Assembly: GCA_023488685.1 (NCBI GenBank)
Contig: JAMDDR010000257.1
Span: 1 to 33,622 of the forward strand
Length of the DNA stretch: 33,622 bases
Direction of reading: 5' to 3'
Origin: Chloroflexota bacterium
GTDB lineage: Bacteria > Chloroflexota > Anaerolineae > J036 > Brachytrichaceae
Part shown: in pieces, positions 15,438-23,446 of the stretch
Position numbering within the stretch: position 1 is the first letter of the stretch
Layout of the letters: each line of letters begins with the position of its first letter
Program-made: the position numbers and the translations under genes
Notes under the pieces: model-generated
Told to the model about the DNA's origin: nothing
The model's database searches: none
The model's input: the letters and a program-made list of their open reading frames with translations, nothing else

Positions 15438-15703
15438 CTATGGATTAACTTGGGTTAACGAACCAACGTTGGCAGACTTCCATGCAAACGCGGTCACAAT
15501 CGCGGATGCGATCGTACGTAGCAGGACAATAAGTGGCACTAGGTGCTTGAACACCTCCTTCGCGTATGAAGCGTCATGCGCTTCTCCGTTCATCGCTCTC
15601 TTGCACTTTTATCAAACACAAGCGTCTTGTAGCGCTTGTCTAACCATTCACAAAAACACTCAATCACTCATGCACACAAACACAAACAAACACAAACAAA
15701 CAC
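15438..15703 (-). promoter_or_regulatory. SBP2 leader and lacI-SBP2 intergenic region: candidate operator, remote SD, AC-rich repeat
   Basis: No strong sigma-70 promoter is visible. From the lacI end: a CACAAACAAA tandem repeat (15675-15703); a 22-nt palindrome with 7-bp arms 15618-15624/15633-15639 (ACAAGCG...CGCTTGT), a candidate operator; a smaller palindrome 15568-15573/15579-15584; and AAGGAGGTG on the minus strand at 15552-15560, about 134 nt before the SBP2 start. A GTG-started 38-codon frame (15554-15438) is open but its start overlaps the SD, so I do not call it a gene. Confidence 0.4.
15675..15703. repeat. Short AC-rich tandem repeat
   Basis: CACAAA followed by two copies of CACAAACAAA and CAC, abutting the lacI stop codon. 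On the lacI sense strand it reads as a TG/T-rich tract just after the stop. Confidence 0.8.
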
Positions 15704-16771
15704 TTACTTTGCAAAAGACCCTAAGGAGCGTGGTAACCTGACCTGCCTGGCTTTCGCCACTGACTCACGCTCGACCATCGCCGGATGGATGGTCAGCGTC
15801 ATGCGCGCAGAATCAGAGTTATCTATTCTGTCTAACAAAAGTTGCACAGCAGCACGTCCCATCGCTACAGTGTCGACATGCATCGTTGTCAAAGGCGGTT
15901 TGGCGTTCTCGGCCAGATCAACGTCATCGTAGCCAATCACCGATAGATCATCGGGAACGCGCCGGCCCATATCCTGGGCCGCACTCATGGCCGCAACAGC
16001 AACCTGGTCGTTGACGCCGAACAATGCAGTAATGTGAGGATACTTTCGGAGCAGGTCGCGAGTAGGTTCATACCCGCTGTCCTGTATGATGTTGAAATCT
16101 GCGATATAGCTTTCCGCGATGCCGTTTTCCCTGAGCGCCCTCAGGTAGCCACCACGGCGCTGCCGGATGCTTGGGTAAGCATCTGGCTCACTGCCCACCA
16201 GGCCGATGTGCCGATGTCCACGCCGGATGAGATACTCTACCGCCTGCCAGGACGCCTGGAAGTTGTCCGACACGACGGCGTCGTAAGACTCGGTCTTGGA
16301 GTAAGCATCGACGAGCACAATCGGTGGCGTCTTGCGGCTGGAGATGGATAGGATGGTCTCGTCGACAAACGTGCCGACCATCAGCAACGCATCCGCCGCG
16401 CCGCGCGCCAGCATCTGTGGCACACCCAGCGGGCGGTTGTGTTCGTCAACGGGCATGGTCGACAATAAGAGATCGATCCCATGACGACGGCAGGCATCCT
16501 CGACACCAATGATGACGTGTGAGTAGAAGGGGTTGGCGCGCGCCGGGATGTTCGGTTCCGTCTTCACAATCATGCCGACCGTCTGTAGCCGGCCATTTCG
16601 CGTTGTGGGTATCGCTGGCCTGATTTGGTAGCCCAGGGTTTCCGCAACCTCAATCACGCGCGCACGCGTCTCTTCAGATACGCCGGGCCGGTTACGCAAC
16701 ACCAATGAAACAGTAGCTGGAGAGACGCCACTCTCCTGAGCTATGTCGGTGATGGTCACCTTTTCGCGCAT
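15704..16771 (-). CDS. LacI family transcriptional regulator
   Basis: 355 residues from ATG 16771; an upstream in-frame ATG at 16837 would add 22 residues with no family match. Residues about 1-50 are a LacI helix-turn-helix (VTITDIAQESGVSPATVSLVLRNRPGVSEETRARVIEVAETLGY), with the hinge following. Residues about 60-335 are a periplasmic-binding-like effector domain (VGMIVKTEPNIPARANPFYSHVIIGVEDACRRHGIDLLL, HRHIGLVGSEPDAYPSIRQRRGGYLRAL, PDDLSVIGYDDVDLAENAKPPLTTM). LacI proteins are usually sugar-responsive repressors. It lies between the importer operon and the divergent SDR/kinase pair, so it most likely controls both. A good promoter and an operator-like palindrome precede it, suggesting autoregulation. 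Confidence 0.93.
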   Translation of the reverse strand: MREKVTITDIAQESGVSPATVSLVLRNRPGVSEETRARVIEVAETLGYQIRPAIPTTRNGRLQTVGMIVKTEPNIPARANPFYSHVIIGVEDACRRHGIDLLLSTMPVDEHNRPLGVPQMLARGAADALLMVGTFVDETILSISSRKTPPIVLVDAYSKTESYDAVVSDNFQASWQAVEYLIRRGHRHIGLVGSEPDAYPSIRQRRGGYLRALRENGIAESYIADFNIIQDSGYEPTRDLLRKYPHITALFGVNDQVAVAAMSAAQDMGRRVPDDLSVIGYDDVDLAENAKPPLTTMHVDTVAMGRAAVQLLLDRIDNSDSARMTLTIHPAMVERESVAKARQVRLPRSLGSFAK

Positions 16772-16857
16772 GTCTTGATGCCTTGTCGGCTTTGATTTAC
16801 CTGTCAGACGAGCTTGTGACGGTAACGTCAGGCTCATGCCAATCGCTTTTGTAGAAT

Positions 16858-16870
16858 GCTCTAAAAGAGC
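16858..16870. promoter_or_regulatory. Operator-like palindrome in the lacI-SDR divergent region
   Basis: GCTCTaaaAGAGC, with perfect 5-bp arms, lies just downstream of the lacI -10 box, at about +1 to +13 of the predicted transcript. That position fits autorepression. Confidence 0.5.
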
Positions 16871-16877
16871 GAACTAA

Positions 16878-16906
16878 ATCTTAATAAAAATTTTACTAAA
16901 TGTCAA
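16878..16906 (-). promoter_or_regulatory. Sigma-70-type promoter of lacI
   Basis: On the minus strand a perfect TTGACA (-35; 16901-16906) and TAAGAT (-10; 16878-16883) are separated by a 17-nt AT-rich spacer. It points towards lacI; transcription would begin near 16871. Confidence 0.7.
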
Positions 16907-16969
16907 GAGCGAGAAGCCCTAGTAAACTTGAGCACATCAACTCTACACCAATCGATGAAGGAGGACATC

Positions 16970-17782
16970 ATGTTTTTGACCGGGCGAGTCGCAATTGTCA
17001 CAGGTGCGAGCAAGGAGATCGGCGCGGCGATGGCGGAAGCGCTCGCACGCGAAGGCGCGGCCGTGCTGGTGCATTACGCTTCCGACGCCACCCAGGCAGA
17101 AGAACTGGTTCAACGCATTCGCAACATGGGGGGAAAAGCCATATCGTTTAACGCGAATTGTAGCCATGTGATCGATAATTACGCGCTCGTCAATGCTGCC
17201 GTCGAGGCTTTCGGGAGATTGGATATCTTCGTCGCCAACGCCGGCATCACCAGGTTTGGTCGCTTCCTCGAATACACCGAGGACGCCTTCGACACGGTCA
17301 TCGGCCTGAACTTCAAGGGCAGCTTTTTCGGCGCACAGGCTGCCGCGCGCCAGATGGTGGCTCAACATACGCGCACACCCAACGACGCCTACGGCGGGCG
17401 CATCGTGTTCAGTTCCTCAGTCGCCGGCGTCACCGGCGTCACCGGTCTCTCCGCTTACGGTTCGACCAAAGCCGCCATCAATTTCATGACACAGGTGCTG
17501 GCACTTGAACTTGGCCCGCATGGCATCACCGTGAACGCACTCGGCATTGGGTCAACAGTTAACGCGCGTAATCTGCGTGAGGACCCCCAATACGCCGAAC
17601 ACTGGGCTGAGGTGCTGCCCATCCGCCGCGCACTGACACCGGAGGACTCGGCGGCCGCATTGATGTACCTGGTGTCGCCGGCTGCATCTGCCGTCACCGG
17701 GGCGACGTTGATGGTCGACGGTGGACAGTTTACACAGTGTCGCGTGCCCCAGGCCGAGGAAGAGCGCTCCAAGATCAACTGA
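16970..17782 (+). CDS. Short-chain dehydrogenase/reductase (SDR) family oxidoreductase
   Basis: 270 residues, classical SDR. ATG 16970 is chosen because AAGGAGG lies 5 nt upstream and the family begins here (MFLTGRVAIVTGASKEIG); ATG 16928 would add 14 unmatched residues. The cofactor motif is TGASKEIGAAMA (9-20), then NAGITRFG, catalytic Ser in SSSVAGVTG and YxxxK in SAYGSTKAA. The C-terminus ends VSPAASAVTGATLMVDGGQFTQ, as in FabG, gluconate 5-dehydrogenase and polyol dehydrogenases. It would interconvert a hydroxyl and a keto group with NAD(P)(H). It is divergent to lacI and 40 nt before a sugar kinase, so a polyol, sugar or sugar-acid dehydrogenase is likelier than FabG. Substrate not determinable. 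Confidence 0.9.
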   Translation: MFLTGRVAIVTGASKEIGAAMAEALAREGAAVLVHYASDATQAEELVQRIRNMGGKAISFNANCSHVIDNYALVNAAVEAFGRLDIFVANAGITRFGRFLEYTEDAFDTVIGLNFKGSFFGAQAAARQMVAQHTRTPNDAYGGRIVFSSSVAGVTGVTGLSAYGSTKAAINFMTQVLALELGPHGITVNALGIGSTVNARNLREDPQYAEHWAEVLPIRRALTPEDSAAALMYLVSPAASAVTGATLMVDGGQFTQCRVPQAEEERSKIN

Positions 17783-17822
17783 TGGAAAAAGATGATTCTT
17801 CGCTTCCGCTTAGCTTCCACTT

Positions 17823-19379
17823 ATGAGTAATGTGCTGGTTCTCGACATCGGCAGTTCGTCGACGCGCGCCATGCTGTTCGACGAGCGCGCCAACCTCATC
17901 CCAGGGGTAACCGCCCGGCGACCAGTGGAGTTCTCCATCGGGGCTGACGGCGCCTCAGAGGATGATGCTGAGCAGGCCTTCGAACGGGTCGTCGCCGTCC
18001 TGGACGAACTGCAGGCCTCGACCCCACCTCCCCACTTGGTTACCGCCATTGGCATCTCCGCCTATGCCTGTAGCCTGTTGTGTCTCGACGAGCACGGCAG
18101 GCCACTGACGCCGGTGTACACCTATGCCGACACGCGCTCGGCGGCGCAGGCAAGGGAGTTGCGCCAGCAGGTAGACGAAATGACGGTTCTGCAGCGCACC
18201 GGCTGTCGCATCCGCGCCAACTACTTGCCCAGCCGCATTGCCTGGATCAGCCGCTCTATGCCCGATGTGTTCCAGCGCACTCGCTGGTTCGTCTCGCTGA
18301 GCGACTATATCGTCTTTCGACTGTTCGGCCGGTTGCGCGCGGGCGTTTCGATCTGGTCGTGGAGTGGCCTGCTCAACCGCCGGTGGCTTGACTGGGACGC
18401 CGGGTGGCTGCAGACACTCGGCATCTCCTCCGCGCAATTGCCCCCACTCGCACAGACAGGCGAGTGGATCGCGGGCCTGCGGCCTGAATACGCGGCGAGA
18501 TGGCCGGCTCTGAAGGACGCCGGCTGCCTGCCCGCCGTGGGCGATGGCGCGGCGGCCAACGTCGGCAGTGGTTGCGTGGACGACCGGCACGTCGCCGTCA
18601 CCATCGGAAGCACCGCCGCCATGCGTATCGTGTCACGCGCGTCAGACGCACACGCGCCTGCTGGTCCCCTACCCCTCCCCCCAATCCCGCCGGCACTGTG
18701 GTGCTACCGCGTCGATCACGCTCGCGAACTGATCGGCGGCGCGACAACCGAAGGGGGAAACGTATTTGCGTGGCTGCGTCACACGCTGCACCTGCCGGCG
18801 CCACAGGTGTTGGAGGATGCCATGTGCCGGATGCAACCTGACGCGCACCATCTCACAATGTTGCCCCTGTTTGCGGGCGAGCGCAGCCCCGGCTACTCTG
18901 ACGATAGCCAGGCAACCTGGCACGGCCTGACGCTCAACACCAGTCCCACCGAAATCGCGCGGGCCTGCCTCGAATCCATCGCATACCGGCTGGGCATCAT
19001 CTACGACAACCTGCGCGAACTGGCGCACCCCGGCGCGACGCTCATCGCCAGCGGTGGCGCGTTGCTGGCCTCGCCCACCTGGTGCCAGATCATCGCCGAT
19101 GTGACCGGCGTTCCACTGCACGTGTGTGAGGAATCGGAGGCAACCAGCCGGGGTGTTGCGTTATTGGTGCTGGAGCAACTCGGCGTTGTGAGCAGCGCCG
19201 CTGCACTGCCTGCGCAGTTAGGCCGGATCTATACGCCGGTTGCGCAACGACACGCCATTTATCGCGCGGCGATGGCCCGCCAGCAGCAACTCTATGCCAC
19301 GTTGCAGGGGAAACCGTTGCAGGAGAAAACCGATTTCGGCGCTGACGCGCAGCGCAACGCGAAGAAATCGGGTTTCTGA
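17823..19379 (+). CDS. FGGY-family carbohydrate kinase (gluconokinase/xylulokinase-like)
   Basis: 518 residues, usual FGGY length. The N-terminal ribonuclease-H-like domain opens with VLVLDIGSSSTRAMLFDE. The centre has VSLSDYIVFRLFGR and the catalytic-Asp motif GDGAAANVGSGC, and the C-terminal domain has ESIAYRLGIIYDNL and ASGGALLASPTWCQIIADVTGVP. These resemble FGGY gluconokinases most. It would phosphorylate the sugar or sugar acid produced by the neighbouring SDR. It starts 40 nt after the SDR gene with little SD, so co-transcription is likely. The last codons and stop (KKSGF*) are formed by a dispersed palindromic repeat, so the original C-terminus may have differed. Confidence 0.9.
   Translation: MSNVLVLDIGSSSTRAMLFDERANLIPGVTARRPVEFSIGADGASEDDAEQAFERVVAVLDELQASTPPPHLVTAIGISAYACSLLCLDEHGRPLTPVYTYADTRSAAQARELRQQVDEMTVLQRTGCRIRANYLPSRIAWISRSMPDVFQRTRWFVSLSDYIVFRLFGRLRAGVSIWSWSGLLNRRWLDWDAGWLQTLGISSAQLPPLAQTGEWIAGLRPEYAARWPALKDAGCLPAVGDGAAANVGSGCVDDRHVAVTIGSTAAMRIVSRASDAHAPAGPLPLPPIPPALWCYRVDHARELIGGATTEGGNVFAWLRHTLHLPAPQVLEDAMCRMQPDAHHLTMLPLFAGERSPGYSDDSQATWHGLTLNTSPTEIARACLESIAYRLGIIYDNLRELAHPGATLIASGGALLASPTWCQIIADVTGVPLHVCEESEATSRGVALLVLEQLGVVSSAAALPAQLGRIYTPVAQRHAIYRAAMARQQQLYATLQGKPLQEKTDFGADAQRNAKKSGF
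19324..19377. repeat. REPIN-like inverted repeat pair at the 3' end of the kinase gene
   Basis: The right arm AGAAATCGGGTTTCT (19363-19377) pairs with an imperfect left arm (19324-19338, 13 of 15) across 24 nt. The same arms flank 27 nt at 24986-25044. The unit is itself an imperfect palindrome (AGAAA/TTTCT). It lies within coding sequence and supplies the final codons. Confidence 0.7.
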
Positions 19380-19388
19380 GATGGATTT

Positions 19389-21917
19389 CTAGATACGCTG
19401 CATTTGTATCAACCGGATCGCAAGGCCGGTGTAACGGCCGGCCTTGTTCTTCGCCGATTTCGGCGGCGTCGCGGCCGCATGCTGCGCCGGCCCATTCTTG
19501 ATCGCCATCGCCAGCGCGCGTTTACTGCCCACCACCACCACCAGCTTGCGCGCGCGCGTAACGGCGGTGTAGACCAACTTGCGCTCCAGCAGCATGTAAT
19601 GCTGCATCAGTAGCGGCACGACGCACACGGGGTACTCGCTGCCTTGCGATTTGTGGATGCTCACGGCATATGCAAGTGATAGTTGATCCAATTCGGCGAA
19701 TTCGTAATCGACCGTCCGGCCATCCTCCAGCTTCACGGCCATGGTTTGCTCTTCCTGGTTGATGGTGGCAATAGTTCCTGCGTCACCGTTGAACACTTCC
19801 TTGTCATAGTTGTTGCGCATCTGCAACACTTTGTCGCCCGCGCGGAAGATCTTCCCGCCAAATTGCTTCTGCGGGCAGCCCGGGCGTTCCGGGTTCAAGG
19901 TCGCCTGTAATGCCTCGTTCAGCGCACTCACCCCACAACGACCCCGATGTGTCGGCACCAGCACCTGGATATCGGACGGGGCGAAGCCAAATTTCGCCGG
20001 GATACGCTTGGTCACCAGGTCCACAACCAGATCCGCCGCCCGTTCCGGGTCGTCTTCGTTGAAGAAGAAGAAATCCTTGATGTGCGGGCCATAGGTCGGC
20101 AATTGGCCCTGGTTGATGAAGTGCGCGTTGGTGATGATGGCGCTGTCCGCGGCTTGGCGGAAAATCTGATCGAGTTTCACCACCGGCACGATGCCGCTGT
20201 TGATCACATCGGCCAGCACGTTCCCTGCGCCGACGCTGGGTAGCTGGTCGGCGTCGCCGACGAGCAAGAGATGTGTGCCGGTCGCCACGGCCTTCAGCAG
20301 CGTGTTCATCAGCAGCACGTCGATCATGCTCGTCTCGTCGACGATCACGATATCTGCCGGGAGCGGGTTGTGTTGGTCGAAGAATGCCTTGCTGCCGGGT
20401 TTGATCTGCAGAAGCCGGTGCAACGTCTTCGCCTCAAGCCCGGTTGTCTCGGAGAGGCGCTTGGCCGCACGGCCGGTCGGCGCCGCCAGAATGATCGTCT
20501 TTTTCTTTGCGAGCAGCGCGCGAATCAACGCACGCATGCTGGTCGTCTTGCCAGTGCCTGGTCCTCCTGTGATGACGCCGATAGACCTGGTCAGCGCCAT
20601 GACCACCCCTTCCTTCTGCCGTTCCGACAACGCCATATTCTCTTTATCGGCCAGGTATTCAAACATCGCGTCGTAGTTGATGCGCCCAAACTCGGCCAGG
20701 CGATCCTGCCCCGGCGAACACTGCGCCAACCGCTGCAGATGCTTCGCCACGTTCTGTTCGGCCATGTAAAACGGCCACAGATACACAATTTGTTCTCCCA
20801 ACGCTGGGGTGAGCGTGGGCGTTGCGCCACTGGCAAGCTGCGTGAGCTTCTCCGCTGCTGCAGCGCCGGCATCTGTGGATGTTGCAACCTCCGAAGATGC
20901 CGCCCGATCGGGAACGTCATAGATTGCTTCGGGTTCTGCGACACGCTTGAAGCCCTTCACACCACCGTTGCCCGAGGTTGCCTTCACCGGCTCAAGCGGT
21001 TCCAGGCTGAGCGACCCATCTTCCCGTATCAGGAGCTGTTCGACATGCGCGCCGTTGTCGTCGGCCAGCCCGTTAACAGCCTCTTCCACGCGCTGCAGGC
21101 TGACGCCGAGCAATTCCGCTGCCTTCTCGACCAGTTGTGGTCGCGGCAGATACGTATGCCCTTCTTCCGTCGCCTCCGACAACACGAACAGCGCGCCGGC
21201 GCGGATTCGCTCCGGGTCGTCATGGGCAAAACCCAATGACTGCGCGATTTTGTCCGCCGTCTTAAAACCGATGCCCCACACCTCACGCGCCAGCCGGTAT
21301 GGCTGATTCTTGACCACCGTAATCGAAGCGTCTTTATACTCCTGGTAGATGCGCACGGCCAGACTGGTGTTGATGCCTCGATCGTGCAGGAATACCATGA
21401 CCTCTTTGATCGCGCGCTGCTCTGCCCACGCATTCATGATGAGCCTGGCCTTGTGCGCACCCAGGCGTGGGACCTCGCTCAACCGCTCCGGGCTTTGCTC
21501 CAGGATGTCGAGCGTGGATGTGTCAAAGTAGTTGACAATCTTATCGGCTGTCTTCGGCCCAATGCCTTTGATCAGGCCGCTGCCGAGGTATTTGCGGATG
21601 CCCTGTGCCGTCGCCGGCAACACCGAACGGTAGTTCTCAGCCTTGAACTGCCAGCCGTGTTGCGAGTGATGCTGCCAGAAGCCACTCAATTCGAGCGCTT
21701 CTCCCGGCGCCACACCCAGCAGCGTGCCAATCACCGTGACGAGATTGTCACTCCCTTTCGCCCCGGCCGGCGACGCTTCCGCAGACCCGCGCCGTTGCTC
21801 TGGCAGCAGGCGGGCAATGGTGTAACCATTCTCCTCGTTTTGATAGGTGATGCGCTCGATCACCCCGGTAAGCATCTTCAATTGCGGGGGTTGCGCATTG
21901 GGTGCATGCTCTGACAT
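19389..21917 (-). CDS. recD2: RecD2-like ATP-dependent 5'-3' DNA helicase
   Basis: 842 residues from ATG 21917; an in-frame GTG at 21926 is the alternative start. The RecD2 N-terminal OB-like region (VTVIGTLLGVAPGEALELSGFW) is followed by helix-hairpin-helix repeats (GSGLIKGIGPKTADKIVNYF, LGAHKARLIMNAW, VWGIGFKTADKIAQSLG). The SF1B motor has Walker A GGPGTGKTT (about 446-454), motif Ia APTGRAAKRL, Walker B VIVDETSMID (about 525), motif III LLVGDADQLPSVGAG, a UvrD_C_2 segment SLAYAVSIHKSQGSEYP and motif VI YTAVTRARK. RecD2 acts outside RecBCD in repair and replication-fork maintenance. It is convergent with the kinase gene, 9 nt away, and has no functional partner in the window. Confidence 0.93.
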   Translation of the reverse strand: MSEHAPNAQPPQLKMLTGVIERITYQNEENGYTIARLLPEQRRGSAEASPAGAKGSDNLVTVIGTLLGVAPGEALELSGFWQHHSQHGWQFKAENYRSVLPATAQGIRKYLGSGLIKGIGPKTADKIVNYFDTSTLDILEQSPERLSEVPRLGAHKARLIMNAWAEQRAIKEVMVFLHDRGINTSLAVRIYQEYKDASITVVKNQPYRLAREVWGIGFKTADKIAQSLGFAHDDPERIRAGALFVLSEATEEGHTYLPRPQLVEKAAELLGVSLQRVEEAVNGLADDNGAHVEQLLIREDGSLSLEPLEPVKATSGNGGVKGFKRVAEPEAIYDVPDRAASSEVATSTDAGAAAAEKLTQLASGATPTLTPALGEQIVYLWPFYMAEQNVAKHLQRLAQCSPGQDRLAEFGRINYDAMFEYLADKENMALSERQKEGVVMALTRSIGVITGGPGTGKTTSMRALIRALLAKKKTIILAAPTGRAAKRLSETTGLEAKTLHRLLQIKPGSKAFFDQHNPLPADIVIVDETSMIDVLLMNTLLKAVATGTHLLLVGDADQLPSVGAGNVLADVINSGIVPVVKLDQIFRQAADSAIITNAHFINQGQLPTYGPHIKDFFFFNEDDPERAADLVVDLVTKRIPAKFGFAPSDIQVLVPTHRGRCGVSALNEALQATLNPERPGCPQKQFGGKIFRAGDKVLQMRNNYDKEVFNGDAGTIATINQEEQTMAVKLEDGRTVDYEFAELDQLSLAYAVSIHKSQGSEYPVCVVPLLMQHYMLLERKLVYTAVTRARKLVVVVGSKRALAMAIKNGPAQHAAATPPKSAKNKAGRYTGLAIRLIQMQRI

Positions 21918-22188
21918 TTCTTTCACTAGAACAAATGTTTTAATCCAATATCCCTATTATCCACTGTTACCACAGGGCGCACATTCCTGCCTTGACTGTA
22001 ACACGGGTGTGGCACACGCCCACCGGGCGCACGCACGTGGCGCGCCATTTGCGTATATCATTTAACCGTCAATGGCGGGTGCCCCGACAGCATCCGCTCG
22101 CAACGCCCTCGCGTGGGCATTGCGCGCCACATACCCGGTGCCGGCACCGCCGCCCGGAAATCGACGTTATATGCAGGATGGTGGTCGA

Positions 22189-23442
22189 ATGGATGAACAG
22201 AGGCAGATCCCTTTACTGACGGACCTGGATGTCATTACACATGTTCAAGAAGGCCTGTCCGGGCTGGACGTGAATGGTAAACGTGTGCTGGTGCTAATCC
22301 CCGACGGCACGCGCACTTCACCCATCCCATTGATGATGCGCGCCCTTTACCGCGCCATCGGTCATCGGGTAAAACAACTCGATGTGATGATCGCGTTGGG
22401 CACACACCAGCCGATGAGCGATGAAGCCATCGAGCACCATCTGGGCATGGGCGCGGCCGATCGCGCGTTGCTGCGCAACTTCAGCGTGATGAACCACGAA
22501 TGGTACACGCCCGGCACGCTCACGCAGATTGGCACCGTGCCGGCGGCGCTCGCGCGCTGCATCACGAATAACATCATCACGGACGATGTGCCTGTGGTCA
22601 TCAACCGGCAGGTGCTCGAACACGATCACATCATCATCTGCGGTCCTGTCTTCCCGCACGAATCGGTTGGCTTCAGTGGCGGCAATAAATACCTTTTCCC
22701 CGGCATCGCCGGCATCGATACCATCAGCACTTTTCACTGGTTGAGCGCCATGCTGACGACCATGGGCATCATCGGCATCGAGGACACGCCGGTGCGCGCA
22801 TTGATCGACCAGTATGCCACGTACATTCCAACCCCGATAAGCTGCATTGCATTCGTGGTGAGTGATCGGGGGATGCACGGCTTGTTTACCGGTGACGCCA
22901 TCACGGCACAGCGGCGCGCAGCCAAACTCTCCGCCCAGGTGCACATCGCCTACCTGGAGAAACCGGTGCACACCGTGATCGGTGCCGCCGCCGAACGCTA
23001 CGACGACCTGTGGACGGGTGGGAAAGCCATGTACAAATCAGAACCGGTGGTGGCAGACGGTGGTCGCGTGGTCATCTATGCCCCCCATATCACTGAAGTC
23101 AGCTATACACATGGCAAGGCCCTGGACGAAGCCGGTTACCACGTGCGCGACTATTTCGCCACTCAGATGGATCGTTTCGCCCACCTGCCCAAGGTTGCGC
23201 TGGCGCATGCCACGAACGTGAAGGGGGCGGGCACGTACGACCCCGCCACCCGTGTTGAATCGCCGCGCATCCAGGTGGACATTGCCACCGGCATCTCACG
23301 CGAGCGCACCGAGCGCATCAACCTTGGTTACGTGGACCCGGCCACCCTATCGCTGGCGGAGTGGCAACGTCGCGCGCAAGACGATGACGGCATTCTGGTC
23401 ATTCCACACGCGGGGGAGATCCTCTACAGGTTGAAGAGCTAG
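22189..23442 (+). CDS. LarA-family (nickel-pincer cofactor-dependent) racemase/epimerase
   Basis: 417 residues from ATG 22189; ATG 22171 is also possible, while the longer frame from 22072 adds an unmatched low-complexity stretch. The N-terminal domain has VLVLIPDGTRTSPIPLMMRAL. Residues that in Lactiplantibacillus LarA are catalytic or cofactor-binding are in place: His in GTHQPM (73), His in FPHESVGF (157), the cofactor-attached Lys in GGNKYLFPG (167) and the Ni-ligand His in ISTFHWL (183). The His-Lys and Lys-His spacings of 10 and 16 equal those of LarA. The family isomerises lactate or other 2-hydroxy acids. The cofactor synthesis genes larB, larC and larE are not in this window. The downstream LCP gene begins 4 nt after the stop, suggesting one transcript. 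Confidence 0.88.
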   Translation: MDEQRQIPLLTDLDVITHVQEGLSGLDVNGKRVLVLIPDGTRTSPIPLMMRALYRAIGHRVKQLDVMIALGTHQPMSDEAIEHHLGMGAADRALLRNFSVMNHEWYTPGTLTQIGTVPAALARCITNNIITDDVPVVINRQVLEHDHIIICGPVFPHESVGFSGGNKYLFPGIAGIDTISTFHWLSAMLTTMGIIGIEDTPVRALIDQYATYIPTPISCIAFVVSDRGMHGLFTGDAITAQRRAAKLSAQVHIAYLEKPVHTVIGAAAERYDDLWTGGKAMYKSEPVVADGGRVVIYAPHITEVSYTHGKALDEAGYHVRDYFATQMDRFAHLPKVALAHATNVKGAGTYDPATRVESPRIQVDIATGISRERTERINLGYVDPATLSLAEWQRRAQDDDGILVIPHAGEILYRLKS

Positions 23443-23446
23443 AGAA

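Noticed and set aside
15438..15554. A 38-codon GTG-started hydrophobic frame on the minus strand in the SBP2 leader
   Set aside because: The GTG overlaps the SD-like sequence itself, leaving no spacing for initiation, and SBP1's leader has only a 14-codon unrelated frame in the matching place.
16772..16837. N-terminal extension of the LacI regulator
   Set aside because: The 22 extra residues precede the normal LacI helix-turn-helix start MREKVTITDIA and lack a ribosome-binding site.
22072..22188. N-terminal extension of the LarA-like protein from ATG 22072
   Set aside because: The extra 39 residues are Ala/Pro/Arg-rich with no family match, and homology begins close to ATG 22189.
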